In this document: one piece after another, positions 34,501 through 43,072 of the stretch
Position numbering within the stretch: position 1 is the stretch's first letter
Layout of the letters: every line of letters begins with the position of its first letter
Assembly: GCA_032622095.1 (NCBI GenBank)
Contig: CP136069.1
Span: forward strand, 52,994,760 to 53,058,759
Reading direction: 5' to 3'
DNA length: 64,000 nt
Source: Siphonodentalium dalli
Lineage: Eukaryota; Mollusca; Scaphopoda; Gadilida; Siphonodentaliidae
The notes under the pieces: model-generated
What the model saw: only the letters and a program-made list of their open reading frames with translations
Database searches by the model: none
What the model was told of the DNA's origin: nothing
Translations under genes and position numbers: made by a program

Positions 34501-35023
34501 TGAGTGCTGGAAGGTGGGTCAAATAATCTAAACTGGACCTCGCTCAAGCGAAGGGCCAAGAGTTCCACATAGGCAAAATGACAATTAATTAATGGTTGAC
34601 GCGGAGAGACGGTACCCTGCAGCCCTTGATCAAACAAAGTGCCGCAGGGGCCACAATTGGAGTGAACGACAAATGACCGTAAGGGGTAGCTATCACCCGG
34701 TGAAACCGCAGTGAAACGATATCTGAAGTTGCGATGAAAAGCTGGATGACAGCCCCGGTCGCACCCGCTCAAGCAAGGCGCTACATAGTCTGTCACCCCG
34801 GGGAACGACTAGCGTACCCCGGGCAAAGGAAGCACGAGCGCCCAGTTTTGGTTGCAAAGTTTATTAGAAAGCCATTAAGGAATAACATAATAACAATGAT
34901 GAATAGGCAAGCGAGGCTGACCGCGCTCAAGCGACAGGCAGACTCAATAAGTGACTTACAAATGTAAACTGTGGGTGCGATATTCCACTCGCTCAAGCGT
35001 AGTGAAACCAAGAGGGACCAGTA
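34501..35023 (-). promoter_or_regulatory. Ngaro 3' untranslated region with CGCTCAAGCG words
   Basis: Between the recombinase stop and B1 lie four copies of CGCTCAAGC(G/A), at 34541, 34766, 34924 and 34990. The one at 34990 sits in a CACT/AGTG stem, and the one at 34541 in a CCT/AGG stem. A fifth copy is at 38166 inside gag. The core and downstream 'gaa(a)cca' resemble the loop of the 5' array (CCTAAGCGTAGG-GACCA), suggesting one RNA motif family at both ends. A 136-aa frame (34386-34796) covers B1 and has no recognised domain. Confidence 0.45.
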
Positions 35024-35891
35024 TCAACCCCGGATGTACGACAGAAAGGCATTGGACTTCCACCTACCCATCAACCGTATCTGGGCATCCGAATATCCTC
35101 TCCCCGCCGCCCAGCAAGCCGCACCAATCCGAAATTTATGGGCCTTAATCAGGATGTGGTCTAAAGCGCAATAGGTGAGGCACGTCCGCAACACGGTGAC
35201 GAAGGTGCCATATAATAAAGGGCGGCCATCGGGCCAGCTAAACAAGGAACCAGGATGAGAGCCTCGGAAGCGCAAGTACTGCCGCATGGAATCGATGGGG
35301 CAAATAGGAGTGCGGCCGGCCCCGACGCAAATACGATGAGGAACACCCCCGACATTGTGCTTAAAGTGTCGGAATGTGAGGAACATCCTGTGGTTCCTTG
35401 CAGAGATGCTAATGTCGCTGACTTGTAAGACCAAATTGTGGTCGCGGACCGAGGTTGCCGATGCGTGCAAAAGCAAAGAAGGCGGTAGTGAAGGCAGCCT
35501 GGTACAAATGTTGAGCGTAAGTTGTGTCCGTGACAGAGGTCAGAGACCGGACGAGTTTGCTGAGAATTGATGGCGTGATCGGTTTCCGGCGATCAGGGCA
35601 GCCGCGCAAGCGTCTGGTACCCACCAGCATTTTTTGAATCATAAAATTGGACGCCGGTTCGGGTAGCTCTTTCAATTTACTAAAATATGTAATGGCGGAC
35701 AGACGAGAGCGGATTGTTTTATAAGCCAGGCCTCGCTGGTATAGAGAGGCGATGAAGAGCGAAATTGTATTGGTGCTAGCTGGGAACGGCGGAGAGGCGA
35801 TAGCCTGACAAAATGACATATAGTCGGCGAGTGCCCCATTATATTGGACATGAGTCCCAGGCGCTAGGCCTTGGTGAACTAAGAAGGTCAC
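35024..35891 (-). pseudogene. Ngaro tyrosine recombinase (one frameshift)
   Basis: It would integrate the circular cDNA by strand exchange through a covalent phosphotyrosine. The first frame (35891-35409, 160 aa) contains the SAM-like core-binding region (QGLAPGTHVQYNGALADYM, YKTIRSRLSAITYF) and ends just after the first catalytic Arg, in FARIGNL. A second frame (35476-35024, 150 aa) carries the rest: the beta-strand/Lys region FRHFKHN, the His-x-x-Arg box HKFRIGAA (H113, R116) and GRWKSNAFLSYIR with W139 and the nucleophile Y147. All expected catalytic residues are thus visible but in two frames, so an indel lies near 35450. The upstream frame opens with GTGA overlapping the RT stop by two bases and has no ATG there, so in the intact ancestor it was probably reached by frameshifting or reinitiation, or was fused to RT. 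Confidence 0.9.
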
Positions 35892-37336
35892 AGTGTTATT
35901 AAGTTCTGCAACGTCAACTCGGATGGGATCGGAACAGGGTCCACCAGAGCGCCCGGGAACAGCCGCCGAAAAGCCTGAAATTGAAATCGACTAATCATAT
36001 CAGCCGGAATGTTGGCCGTGCCGGGGACATGCACGGCCCTGAACTGTATGTTATTAATTAAACAAGCGAGAACCAGTTGCCTCAGGAGCTGCAGGATCTG
36101 AACGTCCCGTGTTGTTTGACTGTTGATAATGCTAACGACGGCCTGATTGTCGGAATGAAACAGAATTTTGCGATTTTGTAGTTGTGGTCCCCAAATTCGG
36201 ACTGCCAAAAGAATGGGATAAAATTCCAGAATCGCGATACTCAGAGATTTCTCTGCTGACTGCCAAGGGACCGTTAACCATTCCACCCCTAAAATAGCCC
36301 CGCATCCGTGCGCTCCCGAGGCATCTGTCCATAGACGGAGGGATTGATTAGTCGCCCAGGGTTCCGTGAAGAAGAACGATTTTCCGTTAAATGCCTGCAG
36401 AAAACTGAGCCATATCCGCAGGTCATCCTTGACATTGGTTGTCAAACGAATTTTGTAATACGGCTTTTTGACGCCAATTGTGAGATTAATCAGCCGACGC
36501 AAAAAAGCACGCCCGGGTATTATGACGGAACATGTAAAACTAAGGAGGCCCACTAGGGACTGTAATTCGCGAAGTGTAGTGCTGTGATGGCTGAGAAAAT
36601 AGTTGATCAAGCCTTCGCACTTTACTAGCTTCTCGGAAGGGAGGGGAGCAGATTTCGAAGGTATGTCTAACTCGATGCCGAGAAAGGTAATAGTCTGCGT
36701 TGGTAATATGGTTTTCTCCCCTGCGATGGGGACGCCCAAGAATTCGCACATATCTAAAGCAGTTTCCAGGCTATGCTGACAGGCTAGAAAATCGTTCTCC
36801 ACCACGAGGAAATCGTCCAACACGTGCACCACGTTACCGACACCAACGCTCTGGTAAATCCATGACAAAGCTGTGCTAAACCGTTCGAATATAAAGCAGC
36901 TAGAGGGGCCCCCCATCGGGAGGCATGTATCATAATAAAATTTGCCAGAAAATTGAAGGCCGAGCTGGGGGTAGTTTCTCGGGCTAACGGCGAGTTGTCT
37001 GAAGGAATTTCGTATATCAAATTTTCCGAGGAAGGCTGAAGGACCAATATCAGTGATGAAGGAGATAGCATCTTGAATCGTTTGATAAGAAACCGACGAA
37101 ACTGCTTCCGGTATGCTATCATTAACTGAGGATCCGTACGGAAAAGAGAGATGATGGATCATACGAAAAGTGCCCGAAATAGACTTCTCCACCAGGCCGA
37201 TTGGTGAGATCACGAGATCCGGAAAAGGAGGTTGCGCAAATGGGCCTGCCATCCGTCCGGCTTGCACCTCTTTGTCTAACTTTTCCGCCACTAAGCCAGG
37301 ATTTTCCAGAGCGGATTTAAGGTTACCAATGCCCAT
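35888..37336 (-). CDS. Ngaro reverse transcriptase-RNase H, 482 aa, intact frame
   Basis: It copies the element RNA into cDNA and degrades the RNA strand. RT blocks in order: LVISPIGLVEKS and FRMIHHLSFPYG (residues 41-67), LGKFDIRNSFRQL with catalytic D107, LPMGGPSSCFIFERF (139-153) and the active-site HVLDDFLVV with D174/D175. The L-D-D form, rather than YXDD, is usual in DIRS/Ngaro. RNase H follows without a gap: LWTDASGAHGCGAI (D338), LEFYPILLAVR (E371), HSDNQAVVSI (D396) and NIPADMISRF (D446), i.e. all four catalytic acids. The ATG at 37336 is the first in frame after the gag stop 88 bp upstream. No protease or methyltransferase is attached. This is the only undamaged long ORF of the element. 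Confidence 0.95.
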   Translation of the reverse strand: MGIGNLKSALENPGLVAEKLDKEVQAGRMAGPFAQPPFPDLVISPIGLVEKSISGTFRMIHHLSFPYGSSVNDSIPEAVSSVSYQTIQDAISFITDIGPSAFLGKFDIRNSFRQLAVSPRNYPQLGLQFSGKFYYDTCLPMGGPSSCFIFERFSTALSWIYQSVGVGNVVHVLDDFLVVENDFLACQHSLETALDMCEFLGVPIAGEKTILPTQTITFLGIELDIPSKSAPLPSEKLVKCEGLINYFLSHHSTTLRELQSLVGLLSFTCSVIIPGRAFLRRLINLTIGVKKPYYKIRLTTNVKDDLRIWLSFLQAFNGKSFFFTEPWATNQSLRLWTDASGAHGCGAILGVEWLTVPWQSAEKSLSIAILEFYPILLAVRIWGPQLQNRKILFHSDNQAVVSIINSQTTRDVQILQLLRQLVLACLINNIQFRAVHVPGTANIPADMISRFQFQAFRRLFPGALVDPVPIPSELTLQNLITL

Positions 37337-37423
37337 TGTACCCGTTGGACCCGACTGAGAACAAATATCAAAATCGAATGTACAACCCTTGATAACAAAT
37401 TGAGCTCAAGCATGGACGCCAAT

Positions 37424-38548
37424 CTAGCGACGTTGATGGGGGTTGGGAGCTGATTGGTGTCGCGGAGCTGGTCGGGAACCGACGCGGGGCCCTCCTCCGG
37501 TGCCCTTGCGGAGAAAGGAAGTATACGGAGGACGAGACCCCATTGTACATTGGGTCACCCTATGGAGGCCCCCGCACTTAAAACAACCATGTTTGAAATT
37601 GCATCGCGCGAACGAGCAGAATTTCCCACCGTGGAATCGCTGACAGAAGCCCACATGGACCGGAACCCTCCCCGTGCTAGACTGGTGGCGCGCAGCATAT
37701 GGTCTGCCTGCTAGGGGGGGGCTCCCTGAATTCGCGGGCCTGCATATACAGTTCCCAGTGCCAACAGTCCCACCACAGCCCAGGACTATGTTGTCGCAGC
37801 TCCCGAAAAGAACTATCATAGCCCATCCAATCCGCTTTAACGGCCGCCAAGTGGCGGATATTCGATTGATACTTAACCAATGCGATGGCTGCGACAGGGC
37901 ACTTGAGTAAATAAATGGACATGAATATTTCGTACGCGTCCAACCACCTCTCAATGGTGGAAATGGCGCGAGGTGGAGGGGGAGCTGCGGATAAAATTTG
38001 CCCCACCGGGGAGTCAACCCACTGGGTCTGTGAGACGGAACGGTTGGGGCCCGACGGAAGCAGCCCTGCGAAGTCGACATATTCGTCACCCCATATTTTA
38101 CCCTTCACTGTAGAGGGGACGGAAGTGGACTGAAATTGGGCGGACGTCGGGGTGCAACTCTCTCGCGCTCAAGCGACGTGGCAGAAGCACCCCAAACAGG
38201 ACTAACGGGAGTTTTAATTGATTGTCGAGAAACGTCTGACGAGCCTGAAACTGGCACAGAACGAGCGGGCGAGCTACGCTCACTGGCTGACGCACTACCT
38301 GGTGAAGATGGTTGTCGCGAACGTCTACGGCCCAGTTTGGGAGGAGGTGAACAGCTTGAGGACCCGGAACGTCTAGGCGGAGAAATGGACAGCGCTCTGC
38401 GGGTAGTTTGACGTGTTGCAGGTCGACGCCCAGTTTTACGACCTCTTGCTGATCGGCGGACAGATGCTGGACGGGCCGGACGAGTTTGGTGGTCCGTACG
38501 ACGCTGCGCTGTTGCGCGTCTCGTGGCAGGGCGACCGCGCCCAGGCAT
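37424..38548 (-). pseudogene. Ngaro gag-like protein (two frame breaks)
   Basis: It is the structural/nucleic-acid-binding protein of the particle. The N-terminal frame (38548-38105, 147 aa) starts with an ATG and is an Arg/Ser/Pro-rich basic region. It ends at a TGA that overlaps a GTG of the -1 frame. That frame (38108-37677) gives the capsid-like core typical of DIRS/Ngaro gag: IERWLDAYEIFMSIYLLKCP, LVKYQSNIRHLA and W-x-x-YDSSFREL. A third segment, back in the first frame (37695-37424), has a C-X8-C-X4-C-X3-H finger followed by the knuckle CFKCGGLHRVTQC (C-X2-C-X3-H-X4-C), then a basic Pro-rich tail. The second break probably lies at the G8 run near 37711-37718, a typical slippage site. 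One CGCTCAAGCG word falls inside at 38166. Confidence 0.85.
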
Positions 38549-40916
38549 AACTTATGATGAATCTGTAATCCAACAGCCAGAGGGAACCTGTCGCGAAGAT
38601 GAAGGCAAAGGGTTACGCGCCAGATACCATATGGAAATGTGCCTATCGGGGGAAATCGGGTTGGGCGACCCCAAATATCGACCGTGGAACGACACGGGAC
38701 GGACCGACACCGCTAGTACGAGCAAAATAAACTGCGCCGACATGAAAGCCCACACATGGCCCTGCGCTGGTACCGGCATCCTATCATAAATATTGTTGGC
38801 CACGCGCCGCGGTGCTCCACAATTGTAAATACCAGGTCATCAGATTGACATGTAACAGGAAGACAATGAGCACATCTCAAATAGCATGATGAATTACCGG
38901 TCCGTTGTTAAAACCACACAGATACAAACGGCCAAGTTCAAATATCTCTTCCTTCTAAACCTTGGTTACGTGACGTCGCTAAACACCGGAATGGTGCCTG
39001 CCCTAGGCGTAGGAAAACAGGCATACAAAAACACACAGACAACAGACAGGACGCGACGAAACCCGAGGCAGAGAACGCAAGGGCCATCATGATAACACGG
39101 AGGAGCAACCGGCGATATTATTAAGTAGTGACAGGCGGCGTGACAACCGACTGACCAAAGGAAGGTAAAACGTCAAGCTAGCCCTAGCGAAGGAAATCAA
39201 GCGAGAAGGATAAACGATGGATTACGCGTAACGCACCGACGACGATGAAATTATGCCTGCCAAAAACTGAGGAAGCAAGCTCACTGAAGCCTCGATATAT
39301 CGGCGAATATTATGTAGTGACATAGCGTCTTGCCCTAGGCGTAGGAAGACAAGACGAGCCAGCCCTAAGCGTAGGAAGCTAGGCATATTTAAGCATGTTC
39401 CAAAGAAGCCGGTGAACATTAGAAACATATATAGAGTCAAGTAGCCCGGGCCTATGCGTAGGAAACCGGTCGGACATGGCCTAAGCGTAGGGACCAAGCC
39501 GAAATTAATGAGTGGACCAAGGATGCCGGTGACTAAATACATGCATGTAGCATTGAGGAACGAAAGACGAGCCTATGCGTAGGAACCCGTCGGACTTGGC
39601 CTATGCGAAGGAACCAAGCCATATTGAACAAATCCTGGCGGAGGCCAGAGCCAGCACGGAACACGCCCGATGAACAGCCCGACAAATTGCGCTCTACCTG
39701 TACAACCGTGGAAGACGACGCGTGCCGAAAGGTAAAATTTCGTAACGTAAGACGACACTCGCACGCCAAATTTTAGATCGGGTTCCAAAAATTACATAAG
39801 CCGGATCGGAAACAGCGGATGGATAAGAAAACCCACACTCAGCCATGGACATGTCCGTACAATAATCGACTTCCCTCGGCAGCGAAATTAGTGAGTACCG
39901 TAATGAAAGTGACGGCAAGGCGCTGGAATCCCAACTTGAGAACTGTCGGGAAATGGATGGCGGCAGTGTCGAAAACATTGGGACTATTCCAAGGTTCCCC
40001 CCATGGATGTCAAACCAAAATCAAGTACTTTTCAAAAACTTTCAATTCAAGCAATGGTTCGAATAACTTGAAGCACTTCCCAGACTACTGATTATAGAAA
40101 TATTTGCATTGAAGACGAGCGAGGGAATCCAGCTCTCACAAAATGGTCCGATGCACATCTTATGCTTTGATTGAATGAAGAATAAAACAATAATGCCGTC
40201 CATACTATTACATGTATTGCATTAAATACAAGGGCATACTAGTTTGAATCAAGAGTGTGCATATATTTATATATCCAATTACTGAACATTCATATTTATA
40301 TGATGTACTAAATGATGTACAATGCAAAAATTAATTAACTCTTATTTTCAGGGTGACATATAGGCCCACTAGGGCCGGGTGCGCGATGTAAACTAAATGT
40401 CTAAAAAAAAATTGTAATTTAACAAGCACATGTCACGTAAATAAAAGATATTACTACTACTAGTGGAAAGAAAATATGATCCGGACTGATGATTGTCCCA
40501 TAGATAACTTGATAAAATTTATTAAGTAAAAAGAAGAAATATAGCTGTGGAAATATCTAGCTTGATAATGCGTAGGAAACAAGCGTGTGTCAATAAGTCA
40601 ACACTTGAACACGTAAATCAAGCACGCACAGCACCTTAGTGTGTTTGAGAGACAATTCAATGACATTCAAGGGCTTGAAAATTCCAAAACCTAATCAAGC
40701 ACATGCAAGATATACCGGTACAAGCACACTTATGAATTCCGTATTCTTATGGGAAGCGAGGGGAATTGGTGCGTGGAAATATAAATTGCGACGAGTTACG
40801 GAGGGAAGGAGTGACCTACATGCTAAACGACGAAAAGGCATGGAGGAGTGACGGAGGGGCAAAGCCCCTGCCACGACCCGAGAATATTGATACATGTATA
40901 AGCAGTGACAACGAGG
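38549..40916 (-). promoter_or_regulatory. Ngaro 2.4-kb spacer with a stem-loop array
   Basis: No convincing ORF lies between the hydrolase and gag. Eight copies of a loop CCTAnGCG(T/A)AGG(A)A lie at 39002, 39334, 39364, 39451, 39480, 39572, 39600 and 40564. Each is closed by its own short stem: GCCTG/CAGGC, CGTCTTG/CAAGACG, CC-AGC/GCT-GG, CCGG/CCGG, TGG/CCA, GACG/CGTC, CTTGG/CCAAG and GCTTG/CAAGC. The changing but complementary stems around a constant loop indicate selection for structure in DNA or RNA. It could serve packaging, translation of gag far from the 5' end, or recombination; none is shown. Confidence 0.6.
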
Positions 40917-41580
40917 TTAATGTTTAATACTAGTACTAGTAGTGGTTGAGGAAAAAGAGCAATGCTCCGCGGATGCCCCAGTAATACTTCTGCATCCCCC
41001 CCCAAGGTTGAAATGGACGCCGTCCACCAAGAAGTACCGGACTGCCCTCTCGAGTCGGGTCTGGCGCCAGAGAAGAGTACCGGGTCGGCCTTCGAAGTAG
41101 TTGCCCAGCATAACGTTTGTTGTCTGTATCCGCTGGTTAAGAACGTCTAATGTGATGGAAGAGAATCGGAGTGAAATTGTACTACGTATAAATAGGCGGT
41201 TCAGAAAGACGTCCGAAACTCCATAATGTGCCCGCAGGTGGGTCACATATTCGTCGATCTCGCAGGCGACCACTTCCGGACCCAGGGAACAAAGGTCATT
41301 TGCCCCCACCTGTAACACCACTAAATCAGGACGGAAACGCTCAAGAGTACTCTTTACGTCGCTGTCGACCCTTAACTGCCGTACTGTCGGCCCCGAACGA
41401 CCCAGGAACCGGACGCACACGTGTCGCAAACGATTATTATTTCGCCGATGAGTGCTAATGTTCAACTTTCGGGCGAAATTTGTCAATTTGGGGAATTTCC
41501 TGCACCTCGGCCGGCCCTCCGTATAAATGGCACCCCAGACGATTAACAAAAGAATGGCCGAGAACGAGCACACGAACCAT
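40917..41580 (-). pseudogene. Ngaro-associated SGNH (GDSL-like) hydrolase ORF, frameshifted
   Basis: It encodes an esterase-like fold known from some Ngaro elements and some LINE ORF1s; its substrate in retrotransposons is unknown. The frame starting at ATG 41580 reads VRVLVLGHSFVNRL, block I with the nucleophilic Ser (G-H-S). A second frame (to 40917) holds block II at residues 58-61 (GRSG), block III GANDL (residues 90-94, with the oxyanion-hole Asn) and block V D-G-V-H (Asp184, His187) in FLVDGVHFNLGG. All four SGNH signatures are present but split over two frames, with the shift between about 41455 and 41490. The start codon lies about 40 bp inside repeat A1, so this is the first ORF on the element's RNA. 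A Ser/Thr-rich tail follows the domain. Confidence 0.85.
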
Positions 41581-41622
41581 CGTGGAGACTGGCAAAATAC
41601 TAAATAAAAACTGAGAGCGCAA

Positions 41623-42050
41623 ACAAAAACATACTTTCCCCAATTTTCGAATCTTGCGAAAAGACCTTGGCCCTCTCACGACTTGATCACGTGCCTCCGG
41701 CGATATAGTTCCGCTCTCCCGATTTACTGAGAACGATCAGCGCCCTGGTTATATATTACCCTGATGCTGCTGAGAGTTTTTGGTAACATTGCGAATAAAT
41801 TACCAGGCAGATGTTGACTTATTAAATCTTATTAATGATCATATAATACTGCATGTTAATACCACCAATGGAATTTGTGTATCGATCCGCATGATCCATC
41901 AAATCTTTATTTAGCAACTGACCCAATCGGGCACGTGATCTTGTTTTGGTTCTATTCTTAGTTTTGGTAAACAACTGCAAACGTGTCTCTCTAGCTGTCA
42001 TGTTTTAGCGACCCGACGGGATAAATGTGGTCGCTGTGCGACGCTCGTTT
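41623..42050 (-). repeat. Ngaro terminal repeat A1 (5' end of the element)
   Basis: This is a 428-bp partner of A2. Homology stops abruptly at 42050, where the plus strand continues 'tacaaagtac' instead of the B1 start, fixing the outer end. It presumably holds the promoter. An imperfect inverted pair, 'agcgacc..ggtcgct', lies at 42007-42034. Confidence 0.9.
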
Positions 42051-43072
42051 TACAAAGTACTAGATGTCATAACTGATAAAAAAAATGACAAGTCCTACTT
42101 GCCACATTTTACAAATAACCGAAAATGATGTAAGGGGCAAGTGTGACAATTCAACACATTCTATATTTCGGTCGCCATTTTGACAGCCATCTTTGTTTTG
42201 TTCTTTCCAAAGGAAGCTTGGTGCAATCTAATCATTGCCGTATAAATATTTTTATTTTTCTGTGTTAAATTTTATTCTTCACTTAGTGCCTATTCTGCAA
42301 TAGTTTGTTGCTGCCATGATGATTTGATCTAATGTTCGTGGTATCATTCTGTTGAATTCTCGGGTATAAACAGCTATATGGTTCACCAAATTTACAAATT
42401 ATTTCATCTGTCCATGGATTTCCGCGAACAGGGAGCATATATTCACTTTTCCTCAACACATGAGTGTTATCAATGGAAATTGGATAGATTTGGGTGATTT
42501 CTCAATTTTGGCAGCCATCTTGGCCGCCATCTTAAACGAAAATGCACTATTTTCAGTGTAATTATATGGCAATTCACATATCTAAAACAGTATTACATTA
42601 TCTTCATCAAATTCAGTTATGTTCTGTTCAACTCTTGGCTAGAATGACAGAATCGAATTTTGATAAACTTTCATAGCATAATTTTTAAATCACATTTTAA
42701 AGATAACTCGCATGAATGAGATTCGAAATATGACATATTATGTTGCAGAAATGGTTGGATACTAGAATTTATTCAAATTTAGGTCGCTATTAGTTACAAA
42801 TTTCAAACATCGGTTAATGATTCAAGAGGAAAGTGTGAAAAATCATAAATTTTCCGAAAGTTTGTCGCCATTTTGGTGGCCATCTTGGTTTATGGTAGCC
42901 ACTTTTTCTGTCAAGTGGAAGTATGGTGTATTAGTTTCTATCATAAATTCACAAGTAGATATTAATCAAACTGACTCAGTGCATACTGTGAATTTTTGGA
43001 TGGCGGCCATGCTGATGACGTCATAAATCGACCCAGTCGCGACCCCCAGGTGTCTAACATTTGTTTTATGGT
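42051..43072. repeat. AAGATGGC repeat family, inverted copy
   Basis: Read on the minus strand, 43072-42700 aligns with 29240-29560 in order: 'aaaacaaatgttagacacct', 'gggtcgcgactgggt', 'gccgccatcc', 'cactgagtcagtttgattaa', 'aaaatggcgac' and 'tttgaaat..taactaatag'. Further GCCATTTTG/GCCATCTT words lie at 42172, 42187, 42508 and 42527. Similarity to the 29-kb copy is roughly 70-75 percent by eye. Confidence 0.75.

Larger units (their letters stand above)
33561..42050 (-). mobile_element. Ngaro-like tyrosine-recombinase retrotransposon, 8.5 kb
   Basis: In minus-strand order: repeat A1 (42050-41623), SGNH-hydrolase ORF (41580-40917), long spacer with stem-loops, gag (38548-37424), RT-RNase H (37336-35888), tyrosine recombinase (35891-35024), then B1 (34500-34311), A2 (34310-33885) and B2 (33878-33561). 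This A1..B1-A2-B2 'split direct repeat' layout, the lack of an integrase and of a protease, and a tyrosine recombinase after RT are the hallmarks of DIRS-order elements. The SGNH hydrolase and the absence of a methyltransferase point to the Ngaro group. A1 and A2 differ at only a few of 428 positions, so insertion or last replication is recent; nevertheless the hydrolase, gag and recombinase each contain at least one frame break. Confidence 0.92.

Noticed and set aside
34386-34796. 136-aa minus-strand frame as a fifth Ngaro gene
   Set aside because: It runs through repeat B1 and a homopolymer run and shows no domain; treated as UTR.
38136-38411. Plus-strand frames opposite gag and RT (for example 38136-38411, 37454-37714, 35355-35570)
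   Set aside because: They are shadows of the minus-strand Ngaro genes with no motif of their own.
33561-42050. Methyltransferase or protease domain in the Ngaro element
   Set aside because: I looked after RNase H and around gag; no SAM-binding or aspartic protease motif was seen.
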